Below are positions 13,001 through 24,560 of a stretch of 64,000 nucleotides of DNA, in pieces. A program made the translations under genes and the position numbers. Source of the DNA: Anaeramoeba flamelloides (taxonomy: Eukaryota > Metamonada > Anaeramoebidae); NCBI GenBank assembly GCA_027625915.1, contig JANTQA010000026.1, positions 4,030,001-4,094,000 on the forward strand. The letters run 5' to 3'. How positions within the stretch are numbered: position 1 is the stretch's first letter; every line of letters begins with the position of its first letter. The notes beneath the pieces are model-generated. The model saw only the letters and a program-made list of their open reading frames with translations, ran no database searches and had not been told where the DNA came from.

Positions 13001-16000
13001 ATTTTTTCTTGTTTTGTTTTAATGAGTTTTAAATATTCAGTTGAGTGTTTTTTTTATGTTTTAAAATGTTTTTTATTTTTTAGAATGATATGACAATTAA
13101 TTTGATTCAATTATGAATAATTCTTGAAAATTTCTGTGCCCTTTTATTTGAAAAAGAGTTTATTTCTTTTTTTTTAGTACCGAAGAAGTGCAAATTACAT
13201 TCGATATTTCAATGGTTTTTTTTTAATTTCGTAAATTAAAAAAAACCTAGGCATTATACAATACTCTAGGACACTTCTATTATACTTGATTATCTCTAAA
13301 AGGAAATCTAAGGTTAAAATCATTCGTTTCACGATTATTCAGAAAAAGCCACTCCCAAATTAGTTTTATGGTTGAAAAAGCAAAAACAAAAAATTGAAAA
13401 TCTAAAACAAGAAAAAATAAATTTAAAAAGGAAAGTATATAATAAGCAATTGATAAAAAAATAAATAAAAACAATTTTATTGATATCGTTAATTAAGAAC
13501 ACCCAATATCACAGCCACAGTACTTTTATTTAAATTTATTTTAATTTTTTAAGTTGATCATGAATATTTATTTCGGGAGTCTAGTTGTTTAAAAGTTGTA
13601 ATTTCTTTTTTTTCATTTTGATCTCATTCTAATTTAACTCTTGATATTTTTTGTTTTTACTTTTACTTTTTTATTATCAAGTTACACTATATGTAATGTA
13701 TTTTCTTATCTCAATATTAATAAGTAACCACTTGTGCCCCTTTTCCTTTGGAACTCTTCCTAATACAAAAAAAAATTCAACCAGGGAAAAAATGTGAAAA
13801 AAAAATAATATATTTATTTTTATTACCGTCATTATTTTGAAAAGGTTATAAAAACTTTTAGTTAATCATTGTTTTATGTTATTAACAGTTTGTGAAAAAA
13901 ATTGTAATTGTATCAAATTCTATAAAAAATTTTTTTTCGTGGAATTTTACATAATATAAGAAACTTGTTAAATTATTAATATGAAAATTCTTGTTTTGAT
14001 TTTTTTTTCAAAATTATTTAATATGTTCTAATTCAAAAAACTTTTTATTAATATTTTAATAGTAATTGTTGAATGTTTAAAGTACGAACAAGGTGATTTC
14101 CACTCCTTTTTAATGATCAAATAAAGGTATAACAATAAAATTTCCAATTTTTTCTTGATATTTGTTATTGATAAAATCTAAAAAATAATAATAATAATTA
14201 TAATGTTTTTGAAGGTAAATCATATTAGTGTACCTTTATTCAAATGTCTAGTAAATTTTGATTAATAAAATAGTACAAATAGCTGATCTTATCAATTAAA
14301 AAATATTCCTTGTATTAGTAAAAAACTGATTAATTTCAGAAAAATAATATAAATTTCCTGACAAATTTAAAGATTGAATAATCAATATGAAGACCTTCAA
14401 AGTTGAAAAAAATCTTTCTTAAATTTATCTTGAAATGGTAAATTAGTTGCTAAAAAATTTGAATTTTTTAAAAAAATGAAAATATTTAACGATGAGATTA
14501 TTTTGATCAATTGTTTTCAAATATTTGAAACATATATTGAAAATACAACTTGCCTTATAATAAGGAAATTACAATAATCATTCTTTAGGTTTTTATGTTG
14601 ACAATTATTGAGAAAATCTTTGAAATTAAAAAAATGAAAATATTAATACTAAATTTAAATGATTTGGTTTTATTAAAATCAGAATACTATTATTTTGGTT
14701 TTCGATTATTAGATTTGAAAAAGGAATTAAAAAAAAATAAAGTAAATTTAAACAATGGAAATTAATAAATACATACCATTGCCCCCAGCTATAAACTTGG
14801 CCATTTGAACATAATAAAACACTGTTTAGAATATAGATTATAAAAAGTAATTGATGAAAAAAATAAGATTTAATTTAAATAGATTTATTATTTTAAATAA
14901 TGTTAAAAAATTTTTAAAAATATTGACGAATAGTTTTGTAATAATATAATCATTATTATAAAAGAGCATAATTAATATTAAAAAATTCCGTAAAAAGATA
15001 TATATCCCTTAGCACCCCGGATTTGCCTAAATTTCATCAAGTTTTTTAAATTAGATTTAAAATGATATTGATCTACTAATATATTAATTTTCCTATTTGT
15101 CTTTAATCCAGATTTGAATTATAATAAAAAGTCAAAATAGTTCAAAGATAAAGTAGTTAAGTTATTGATTTTTTTTTTTTGAAATTGAAAAAAAAAATAA
15201 TAATTATTCATTTTTACATTTTTTTTAAAGATTTTTATTTTTATTTTATTTTTTTAAATCAGAAATTTTATTACATTAATAGTAATTCAAAACTCAACAC
15301 ATTGATTTATTAATAATAACAACCAAAAAAATTTTGCTAATTTTATGATAAAAAAAATAAATAAAAAAATAAATTCGTTTGAAATTTAATTTTTTTTTTT
15401 AGAAAAAATTTCAATAAATATCTAATTAAGAGAAAAATGAAATTTATTTCTTTAGGCCAAAATTAAATTTTTAATATGATTAATTTTCTAAAATTTTTAT
15501 TTAAGCAATAGATAATAATTGAAAATCAAAAAAAAAAAAAAAATTGTAAAATAATTTCTATTTATTAAATTGGAATAAAACAAATATAAATTACTTTTTA
15601 ATCGATAAAATATTTATACCTAAATTTAAAATAAAATAAAAAAATATAACTTTTAAATAATATTCCAATATAATAAAATAATCTCCGAAACCAAATTTTT
15701 TTTATTGAATTTTGTTATTGGTAAAAATTTGAATAATATATTTTTGATATTTGGATTTTTCCTTAATAAATTAATCCAGATCTTGTTAAATAAGTTCTGA
15801 TATATGGTCTCTAATTAAACAATATTGTTTATTTTATGTCTAGATTTTAAAAAGTCAAAAATTAAAAAATTGTAAAAAATAAAAAAAAAAATCAATTATT
15901 AATCTGACTCGAACTATTGGCCAAATAATTTAAAATTGAAAAAAAATTTTGTTGAAAAAATTGTAAAATTTTGCAATGAAAAAAAATATGATTTTTTTTT

Positions 16001-19000
16001 CTAATTTAATTTATATTTTTTTTTATTTTTAAATTATTTAGAATCTAATATAGATATTGATATTGAATTGTAATCAATAGATAAAACAAATTTTCAAGGT
16101 GATGTCATAATAACTTTTATAATGAATAAATTATTTAATCAAGCATTTTAGGCAATTTTGGGGTGCAAAGGGCCCCAAAAAAATTTCCAGTAAAGTATGG
16201 TGTGTTTTAAATGTTAAAACTAAGAGGTTTTTGATGTCTAGACAAACTTTTCAAAAAAAAAAAAAAATTTATTTTGACAAAATTTGGAAAAATAATAAAA
16301 TCACAATAACCAAAAAAAAATTCCCAATGTAAAAAAAATTTTTTTCAAGTTATTTTTTTATTTTAAGTAACTATACAATTTTTAATTATAAAATTTTCTT
16401 TCTAAGATAATTGTTTATTAATTCTATATCTTATTATCCTTTGATAACATTTCAAATTCAAATTTTTGTTTGAAATGTTTTTAGGTTATTTGTGGTGCTA
16501 AGGGATATATAGGATCATTTCAAATGGTGATTGTATTATAAAAATAAAATTTAAGTTTGAAAAATTATTACGTATGTTGGCTTCCACACTCAATAGCAAT
16601 TGCACCTTTATTATTAAATTTAGGAATCATATGGGGTATGGGTCTTTTTTTGTGTTGTTTATGACCTAAAAAATTTGAAAGTCCACCTCCCCAGGTATAG
16701 ACTTCGCCAGAATAAGCGATGGCTGCAGAATGAGATTCACCGGCAGCAATTTTTATTATACCAGTATTACTTAATGCTTCGATTTTTCTTGGGGTTAGTG
16801 ACTGAACAAGGTTTCCATGACCTAATTGACCATCTTGTCCTATTTTTTTTTTTTTTTTTTTTTTTTTCGTTATTATTGTAATTTATTCAAGACAAAGTGA
16901 TCTAATAAGTAAAATTTTGATGAATAAGAAATCATAAAAAATTGATTTTGTGAATGGTATTAAACACAAAATTTTAAAACCCTTTTTTAAAAATTTTAGT
17001 GCACCGTAATTTTTTAATTTTTGTAAATTTCATAAGTTACATAACGATTTATTTGGAACTTTTTGTTAAATATAAAAGAGTATTTTTGAAATTGAATTTT
17101 ACTTTTTTTTTTCTCAAAATTTAAATAAATATGCCAGTCCTAACAATATGGTTTTTGAATAACTAACAATAACCAGATAATTATCAATATAATTGATCCA
17201 TTAAAAAAAACTTTATTAAAAAATAATTTAGAATCATTAAATTTTGTCTGCTTTTTTAAAAGTTGAAAATTTTAATTTAAATACTTGATAATTGTACTGT
17301 AATCTACAAAATAACAAAAAATGGAACAATTTATTTTTATAAAATGATTCATTTTTAAACTTTTTGACTTCTTTCTGTCCAATACTTGGGGAAAATAATA
17401 TATATAATGAAAGGTTTAATTTAATTTTTTTTTACAGTTATCATTTAATTTTTTTTTTAAAGATCAAAGAATTTAATGTCTGAATTTAAATTAAATCTTC
17501 TTAATATTCCCAAAAAAAAATGGAATAAATTTTCTTTGTAGCAATAAATAAGTATTTTTCGTTAAAAATGTATTTTATCAAGTGTGAAAAACTGATATTT
17601 TACCACCTATTAAAACTCTTGATAGAAAATCAATTTAATTCCAAACTCAAACTTAAAATCTTGTAGGTTTAGATGATTTCAAAGTTTATCATTTTCATGC
17701 ACCTTGTAGAACTGATTTAGAATTAGTTAAATCCCAAAACAACTAAATTGGTTTAATTTGCCCATGAGAAATAAAAATTAAAATGTTATCAAAATTTAAT
17801 ATTCAATGTTTGTATTTTTCAAAAAGTAATGAAAATATTCTAAATTCTTTTAAACTTTTACAATTAACATCGTACGAGATCTTTTGGTTTTTGTTTTTTT
17901 TTTAAAGTTTATTTTGTCAATTAAATCAACTTGTTAAAAGCAATTCCAAAAAATTATTTTTTTTATTATTTTTCCAGATACTTTTTTCTAGGTTTCCTTT
18001 TTTTTCGCTCAAAAAAGAATTATTTGTTTTTTTTTAATAAAAAAATAGAGAAGAAAAAAAATAATCAACAATGTTATGGTTATAATTTGGCGGACAAAGT
18101 ATTGAAGAAGAGAAATGGTGGTAATTTAACTTCTTCTTACATGTGTAATTGCCTTATACTTGGATTAACTTCTGCTGAGTAAGGTAATAATGTCTTGTAC
18201 TGGGATCAATTTCAGTCAAGTATGCCATTACTTAAACAATGGTATTATGATGGTGATTTTGAATATTTTCGACATAATTAAAAGAATATAAAAGGAAACA
18301 ACCACAAACCCATTCAACACTTGTGACACAAAAAAAAAAACTTTTTAAAAAAATGAATTTTTTAACTTTTTTTACTGTTTTTTTATTCTCTTTTCATCTC
18401 TTTTTATCTTGGTTTGTTCAAAAATAAAATATTTTCTTTTCTGTTTTTAAAGAAAAGCTATCCTAGGGGTTATAATCTTGCCTAAATTATCGCAAGGATA
18501 AAAAAATCGAAATAAATTTAGTGTTGTAAGAAGTGCCGTAGAGTGCATAAGTTTTCCAGAATTAAAAAGAATAGAGTAAAATCAATAGATTTTACAGATA
18601 AAACAGAAATCCTTGAGAAAAGCGCTGTTAGGTTTTTTTTACTTTTTGTAATAAAAAGAAAATTTAATAAATTTTCTTTTCATTTCAGAAATTAGAAAAA
18701 ACCTAGGCACTTCAATTAGATTTTTTTGAAATTATTTCAAAAATTAAAAAAAACCTAGGCACTTGAAGGCACTTGAAGGCACTTGAAGGCACAACTACGT
18801 ATTGATCATGTTGTTATTAAGCCCAATAATTTTAAAATAAATTAAGACTTTTTTTAAATTCCATTGGAAAATACAACAGATCAAAGACTGACAAGTTATT
18901 TTGTAACACTGTTGTTTTCCAATTAAGAAATGAAAATTTTTATTATAAGTTCCCAAAATATTTTTCTAATAGTTTAGAAATGATATTTTTAGACAATAAA

Positions 19001-20464
19001 TGAAAATTCCTGAATTAGCTATAAGATAAAATTTTTACTCTGCTAATTTGAATGTAAAAATAATATTTAATATCCATCTGGGAATAGTAAATATTATTTT
19101 ACAACTTATTTATTTGATGTAAAAACCGGAACACCTTCACAAACCTAAGAAGAAATGATACTTTTAGACACTTGTCCAAGCTTTCTTTTATAACTTTTGA
19201 GATAAAATTTTGATGGATACTGATAAATTCAAATAAATGTCTGAAAATTTTACACTTCATTGTCCATTTTTCGAATTTTTTTTGACTCAAGCTTTGAAGA
19301 AAGCATTTTATTCTTTTAAATGTTAAAAAACTTTGTAAAATTGGTTGTGCTTCAAAACACTCTTTCTCTTGGGTTGTTTTAAAAGTTGAGATATGAGATT
19401 TCAAAATGGGAAAATGAACTAAAAATTTTATTAAATATATTTGAATTTATCAGTATAATTCGCTTATATTGGTATTGCTATTTAAATGGCAAATATGTAG
19501 CTAAAACAAAGTTTTAAATTCAATTTTCTCTTAAATAAACGGAAGAAACATTTGTTCCTCGATAAGGTTTTTGGGTGGTTCGGATAATAATTCAAAAACT
19601 CTTTCTTCTAAAAAACGAATTTCTGATGAAAAGGGATGATCGTGTATTTTTAAAAAAAAGAAAAACTAAGAAAATTTTGATAAAATGTTTACCTCTTCCC
19701 CACGAATAAACTTCTCCTTCAATGGTCAGTGCTAAACTACAATTGCAAAGAAAAAGAAAAAGAAAAAGAAAAAGAAAAAGAATAATAAAAGAAAAATTGG
19801 TTTTTGAGGAAAAGAAAATTCAACTCATTTGAATCCTTGAAGGTTGATTAATCTTTACGTATGATATGCACCGCATGCAATTTGACGAATTTTTTTATTC
19901 ATTAACGCATCAACTCTTTTTGGTGTTGGAGAAGATTCTAATAATCCGTGTCCAAGTTGGCCAGAATAGCCTATATTTGGTGGTTTTTTATTTGTTTGTT
20001 TTTTTTTTTTATTTTTTCAGTAAATCATTCGGTTTTATTCTTTTTCAAGAAAACAATCGTTTTTTGTTGTCTTCTGAAAATTTAAATCTGAACTAAAAGA
20101 AATTCATACCATTTCCACATGTGTAAACTTGAAAAGTTGAATTTGGCATCTCTATCCAAAAAATGAAAAATTGACGATCATTTGGTTATTTTCAAAGAGA
20201 AAAGATTGGTGGCTGTTAATATACTTTACTAAAGAAACACAAACTACTTGTTTGTGGGTATTCGAAAAATAAAAAGAAAAAATAATCTTTACCCGCTAAA
20301 ATAGCTGTATGATGACCACCTGCACTAATTTGCCGAACGATCACATCCTTAGGTTCTTGAAGTAGAATTGGTGATTTTTCAAAGCGTTCTTTTGAAGTGT
20401 GTCCTAATTGGTTATCTTCATTATTCCCAAAGACAAAAACTCGATTAGGTTCGATGTTCCCCAT
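10087..20464 (-). CDS. RCC1-repeat protein with C-terminal U-box (probable E3 ubiquitin ligase)
   Basis: Nine exons on the minus strand: 20464-20293, 20151-20110, 19970-19859, 19736-19693, 16839-16572, 14821-14777, 11557-11400, 11309-11154 and 10733-10087. All junctions are GT-AG and in frame, giving 547 residues. Residues 1 to ~375 hold about seven RCC1 repeats ('GNNEDNQLGH', 'GYSGQLGHG', 'GQDGQLGHG', 'SDGQLGHGD', 'DCGQLGH', 'GNGQLGRT', with 'CGxxHT' and 'VYSWG' motifs). An acidic Ser-rich, then Lys-rich linker follows (~415-475). Residues 477-547 are a U-box ('CFICPITFEIMIDPV', 'GYTYEREAIESWF', 'SPMTGKEL'), which in known proteins recruits ubiquitin-loaded E2. The inferred role is a ubiquitin ligase with a propeller for substrate binding. 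ATG 20464 opens directly on the first repeat. Three introns (2.85, 1.75 and 3.22 kb) are far larger than the others and carry repeats. Confidence 0.9.
10734..11153 (-). other. Intron 8 of the RCC1-U-box gene (420 bp)
   Basis: Donor GTAACG, acceptor TATAG. AT-rich, with a short palindrome around 'ccctattacttcgatataggg' (about 10864-10884). No coding content seen. Confidence 0.8.
11631..12340 (+). mobile_element. Non-autonomous DNA transposon (MITE-like), 700-bp TIR family, copy A
   Basis: Ends are inverted repeats: left 'ataaactctgtttcagtcaa' then 'aggg(t)ccca'; the right end reads, on the other strand, 'ataaactatttttcagtcaa' then 'aggggccca'. The inside also folds back, with 'cacttcattttc' near 11898 and 'gaaaatgaagtg' near 11980. 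No open frame of useful size, so it must be mobilised in trans. A copy about 90 percent alike (by eye) lies inverted at 26484-27185. Target duplication is probably TA, but the ends blur with the AT flank. Confidence 0.85.
13180..13290 (+). repeat. Dispersed repeat fragments
   Basis: Contains 'gaagaagtgcaaattacatt', related to the palindromic block at 31353 and 49708, followed by 'aaaaaaaacctaggca' and 'ctctaggacacttc', shared with 18690-18730 and 30970-31170. Confidence 0.45.
14822..16571 (-). other. Intron 5 of the RCC1-U-box gene (1.75 kb)
   Basis: Donor GTAATA, acceptor AACAG. Almost the whole intron is the inverted-repeat-bounded element at 14999-16512. No coding sequence seen. Confidence 0.8.
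14999..16512. mobile_element. Candidate non-autonomous DNA transposon, ~1.5 kb
   Basis: The left end 'tatatatcccttagcacc' (14999) is matched in inverse orientation at the right end, 'ggtgctaagggatatata' (about 16494-16511). Similarity extends inward ('gcctaaatttca' versus 'acctaaaaacatttca'). Both ends abut TA. A second inverse terminus, 'ttttaggcaattttggggtg' followed by 'caaaggg', lies at about 16149-16175. This suggests nesting or an alternative right end. There is no substantial open frame inside. Confidence 0.6.
18060..18290 (+). pseudogene. Possible coding relic, unrecognised
   Basis: This stretch is more complex than the surrounding AT-rich intron, and one frame reads like protein on both sides of an interruption ('YGYNLADKVLKKRNGGNL', 'VLYWDQFQSSMPLLKQWYY'). 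I do not recognise the family. It could be a fragment of a mobile element or of a host gene. It lies antisense to the host intron. Confidence 0.35.
18470..18800 (+). repeat. Dispersed 'cctagg' repeat, copy 2
   Basis: Shares 'gaagtgccgtagagtg', 'ttttccagaatta...aatagagtaaaatc', 'gttaggttttttttac' and 'aaaaaacctaggcacttc' with 2655-3170 and 30960-31180. It ends in the short tandem array at 18757-18795. Confidence 0.55.
18757..18795 (+). repeat. 10-bp tandem repeat (ggcacttgaa), about 4 units
   Basis: Unit 'ggcacttgaa' repeated head to tail without error at the end of the dispersed repeat. Confidence 0.85.
19200..19470 (+). repeat. Unclassified dispersed repeat, copy 1 of 3
   Basis: Similar to 63230-63400 in the same orientation and to 37650-37830 inverted. 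Shared blocks include 'gcattttattc...tttaaatgttaa', 'cctttcccaagag'-like text, 'caaaatgggaaa...tgaactaaaaattttat' and 'tttgaatttatcagtata'. A 101-codon frame on the minus strand (19404-19099) overlaps it but has no recognisable domain. Confidence 0.6.
19748..19781. repeat. (GAAAAA)n microsatellite
   Basis: Five to six units within intron 3 of the RCC1-U-box gene. Confidence 0.8.
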
Positions 20465-22289
20465 AGAGAGGATCTTGTTGAAATATTAAAAATAAAGGTA
20501 GTTTCGAAAAAATGAAATATTAAACTATTTTCAATTTTGTTCTTGATATTTCTTGAGCAGAACCTACTAATTCTATAAAGGGTTAGTAGTTTTGTGTTTG
20601 CTTGTAATAATTTATACTATTATCAGAAGTGTTTGGAATAAATTTGAAAACGTTTAAATAAAGATCTTGTAAAAAATTGTTTGAATTAATGTAAATATTT
20701 TATCTTTTTTAAGGGTTTGGAGTTTGTTCAGATTTTAATTTTTGACTTTATTCATAAGAAGGTATATACATAATGAATTTTTTTGAAGATTCTCTCAATT
20801 GAAACTGAAACATGCATATTTAATGTCATAGCTTATTGAAAAACATGTCAGAAAAGTAACTTGAAAAAAATAATGAGAAAGAAGAACATTATCATTAATT
20901 GATAATCATGATCGTAGTTTAATGTTAAATGTGAAGCTATGGTTATGGGATGTTGTGGTTTTTTTGATCAAAGGGCCATCATTTTATAATACAAAATACA
21001 AGACTGGAACTTTTTATCAAAATTGGTTTTTGTGAAAGTATTCATTTAATTACTTGCTTTCAATCATTAACTGGGGCTAATTTAGATGTAATTAATATTT
21101 ATATTTTCTCTACATCATTTTATTTTTACTGTTTTTTTTTTAGATTTTTGGTAAAAATAAGAAAATTTTCTTTTTATACATGAAATTTAATGATGTAAAC
21201 TAATGAATTCTTAAATTAAAAAACCTTACTTATTCTTCAAAACAAATTGCAGTACCATAATTTAATAGATTTTCTAGACATTTATACAGTGAATAATTAT
21301 TTTCCTTATCATTTAATAAAGGTCAATTCAATAATGAGTATTAATTTATATTAATATCTAAATTATTATTGTTATTTTTTTTTGGTAATTTTAATTAATT
21401 AATTGTTTGATCCAAATTTTATTATTTTTAATAAAATGGACTGTTCCATCTAAAGTGTTCTCGATCTTCATTAATTTCCGAATTAAAATTATTTATACAA
21501 AAATTGCATGCTTTGTTTTTATTTTATTTTTTAGCATAAAATTATAAATATCTGTTTAAATAATTTGTGAAGTATCCTTTTTTTTTAGTATGGAAGTTTG
21601 AACTTATATTAAATATTGTTTTTGCTTATTTATGTTGTTATTGTGTCTAAGAATTTTTAAATATTCTTGCTTTTCCATCTAGAAGTATTTATTATTAAAT
21701 TTTCTCTAAATTGATTAATAATTACTTCAAATAATATAATATTTTCTATTTCATAATTAAAATTTTCTTCTATATCTTTTTTTGGGAACTTTTATTGTTT
21801 TAATTCATGTCCAAAACTAAGAATTTGTAATTTCTTTTTGAGTGCAAAAATTCTTGTATAGATTGAAAATCTGATTTTTTCTATGTTTTACCTTCATTTT
21901 TATCAATTATTCTAAGGTATTTTGATTAATTTTTAAAAAGTATAATATTTTTTTATTTATCCTAACATTTATTACGTCAAAATATTTCAGGGTTCAAGTT
22001 AAAAATGACTATTTTCTAAATAATTGGATAATTTATTTTGATTTATATATTTTTAATTTTATTTGATTGTCTTATTTTTAGTATTCAAAATCATTTTGTG
22101 TTTTGAAATTATATTTTCTTTTTTCATTTTTTTTTTGGTAAATATTTCTCTTTTTCAAGATTAATGCATAAAAATTATGTTTTGTAAAAATTTTTTTGAG
22201 TTTAAAGTTTTGACATTATTTGGAATTCTTCCAAATATTTGGATATTTTTCGAATTTTTTATAACGTTTTGTCGATTTTTGGGAATAGT

Positions 22290-22565
22290 GACTTCCATTC
22301 TTAAAATTAAGTCATCTGCAAACATTTCAATATATCATGAACAAAATATTTTATTTTTTGAAAAAAAAAAAAAGTTGTTTATACATATTAAAACAATAAA
22401 AGTAAACAGGTTTCTCATTATAAAATATAAATCATTCCTTTTTTAGAATAATTATGTAATCAAAATTTGATTTTTTTTATTTTTAATATATTTTTTGATA
22501 GTATATTCAACTATTATATGACTAATTGTGTCAAATTGTTTTTTGGAATCAATTTTAACAATATT
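22290..22565 (-). pseudogene. LINE (non-LTR retrotransposon) reverse-transcriptase relic
   Basis: On the minus strand, around 22562-22490, the frame reads 'KIDSKKQFDTISH', matching reverse-transcriptase motif A (D..KxFDT.sH). Exactly 243 bp downstream in the same frame is 'MFADDLIL' (about 22325-22302), matching the catalytic (F/Y)ADD motif C. Order, strand and ~80-residue spacing fit a LINE palm domain. Stops interrupt the segment between them and neither the 5' nor the 3' end is visible, so it is an old fragment. Confidence 0.6.
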
Positions 22566-22574
22566 TTTTTTATT

Positions 22575-23134
22575 ATAAACTCTTTTTCACTCAAAGGTGA
22601 CCAGTTTTATTGGAGAAATAGAGTATATTTTATGGGTTTAATTCATTATTCTTCTCAAAATAAATTTTCTATTTTTAGATCTCATAATTTTTTCTCCATT
22701 GTAAATCATTTTGCTTATTTTTCCTAAATTTTTGATTTTTTTTCTTTTCTTTCTTTTTGAATTTTTATTTAATAAGTCATTTTAAAAAAAAAATGTTTGA
22801 AACTCTAGATTAACATTAATAAAATTGATGCTTAGAGTTTTCTTTTAAAATAAATACATCTATAATTTAAAAAATCTTATTGCAACAATTTTAATTTCCA
22901 AAAGAAATTGATAATTTTTCAACCAGACATCCAAATGAAAGGGCCCAAAAAATGTTTTAACATTTTTTTTTTTCAATAGGTATGCTTTATCTAGATATTT
23001 CTTTAATGAAACTCAACTATAATCCGAAGTTTATTATTTCGTGTATTTCTAAACAATCTAAGTTTGGTTTATTCTTAAAAATAAAGTGAATTTTTCATTT
23101 TTAGCTGATTCCCTTTAAGTAAAATAGAGTTTAT
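22575..23134. mobile_element. Decayed TIR element related to the 700-bp family
   Basis: The left end 'ataaactctttttcactcaa' then 'agg' and the right end, read on the other strand, 'ataaactctattttacttaa' then 'aggg' match the termini of the elements at 11631 and 26484. The interior is not clearly similar. Confidence 0.5.
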
Positions 23135-24560
23135 CTTTTTCAATAAATTAAATAATTATATAACTTTCTTTAACAAAATCCAGGGATATTTGTTTTTAAA
23201 AAATGCAACATAACTATATCAAATATATTTACAAACTGTTGAAAAAAAAATGAAAATCAAAAGAACATAAAAATTTATTCAAAAAAAAGAATTTTTAATA
23301 ATAAAATAAACATTATTTGTAAACTGGTTTTATATTGAATATTATATATAAATTCTTATATATTGCTCATTTATATTTTACATTTCTGAGAAAAAATGAT
23401 ATTTAAAAAAATATTATAGAAACAAATCATATGTTGTTTCGTATATAATTTTCAATAATGTCCATTGATTTCCGATTTATAAAAAAAGAAAGAGATATTT
23501 TTGAAATTTCTCTTCAGAAAAAAAATTTATCGGATTTATAAGTTTGATTTGTAAATTATTTATTTTCTTTCAATTTTTTGTACCAAAAATAATAAATGTT
23601 ACTTTGAATTTTTGATTATTTGTTCTTATTCTTTGGATTGAATTTTTTTCAATTTATTTTTGAAATTCATATTATTTGCTTTATTCTTTGAAGTAATATT
23701 CTTAATTTTTATTTATTTTGATAAAATTATTTGAAAAAAAAATTGAAAACAAATCTCAAATATATTATTTAAGTTAAATTATAAAAAAATAAAATTAAAA
23801 AATCAATGTAATCTCTTATCAATTCTATTCCATATTAAATTAATAAAATAACATAAAATAATCTTAAATAGACTTTTATTGGACTTTATTTTCTTTTTCT
23901 TTCCTTATTTTAACAAGTTTAATTGAAAATATGATCTATTTTATAGGATTAATAAAAAATGAAAATTTATTTGGAGTGTATACCTTTAGGTTCGATGTTA
24001 TTTCTTTTATTCTTGGTTTTAATTTCCAAGATTCTTAACACGTTTCAAAAGTATAATTTAACATAAGAAAAAATAGATAAAAAGGTACTGAAAAATATCC
24101 ATAAACATTAAAAGGGATGTTGTTAGTTTTTATTTTCAAATTAATACATTATACAAAAATAAATTAAAAATAAATTAAATTGTTTACTTGAGATTAAGTA
24201 TATTATAACAATAGAGATATATAAAAAAATATTTTTATAAATATTTATTAAAAAATAACTATTCAAAAAGAAATCTGGTTTAAACCAGAAAAAAAGGGGG
24301 GTAATAAAATGAAGGGTAATAAAAAGAGAAGAAGAATAAATGTTAAAATATTGAAATATTGATTGAGTGGATATGTTAATTATATTATACATCTGATAAT
24401 ATATAGATGTAAAGATTATATTCAATAAAATATTAGAAATAATTTTTTATATTATTAATAATAGATTTTTAACTGTTTTTCATTTTTTTTATTTTATTAT
24501 TATCTTTATTATGATTATTATTATTCTTTTATTCATCAGAAGAAATTCATTTATCTAAAT

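Larger units (their letters stand above)
11558..14776 (-). other. Intron 6 of the RCC1-U-box gene (3.2 kb, repeat-loaded)
   Basis: Donor GTATGT, acceptor AAAG. It holds a well-preserved 700-bp TIR element (11631-12340) and a dispersed-repeat fragment (13180-13290). On the opposite strand there is a 77-codon open frame at 12733-12966 rich in Lys/Glu. It has no recognisable domain, so I do not call it a gene, although a small nested gene cannot be excluded. The remainder is AT-rich sequence without visible features. Confidence 0.8.
16840..19692 (-). other. Intron 4 of the RCC1-U-box gene (2.85 kb, repeat-loaded)
   Basis: Donor GTAAAC, acceptor TAG after a long poly-T tract. It holds a possible coding relic (18060-18290), a dispersed repeat with a 10-bp tandem array (18470-18800) and another repeat with three copies in the window (19200-19470). 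The part from 16860 to 18050 is AT-rich and shows nothing recognisable. Confidence 0.8.
20465..24560. other. Gene-poor region with a LINE relic and a decayed TIR element
   Basis: About 4.1 kb between two minus-strand genes. Identified content is a LINE reverse-transcriptase relic (22290-22565) and a decayed TIR element (22575-23134). Open frames at 22177-22446 and 22467-22727 on the plus strand are antisense shadows of these. A (TTA)-rich stretch lies near 24485-24535. The rest shows nothing recognisable. Confidence 0.6.

Noticed and set aside
22177-22727. Two plus-strand open frames resembling membrane proteins
   Set aside because: Phe/Ile-rich antisense of the LINE relic and AT-rich DNA.
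24000-24020. 14-base match between the start of the RCC1-U-box gene ('aacatcgaacctaa') and sequence near 24000
   Set aside because: Too short to show an alternative first exon or duplication, and the flanks do not match.
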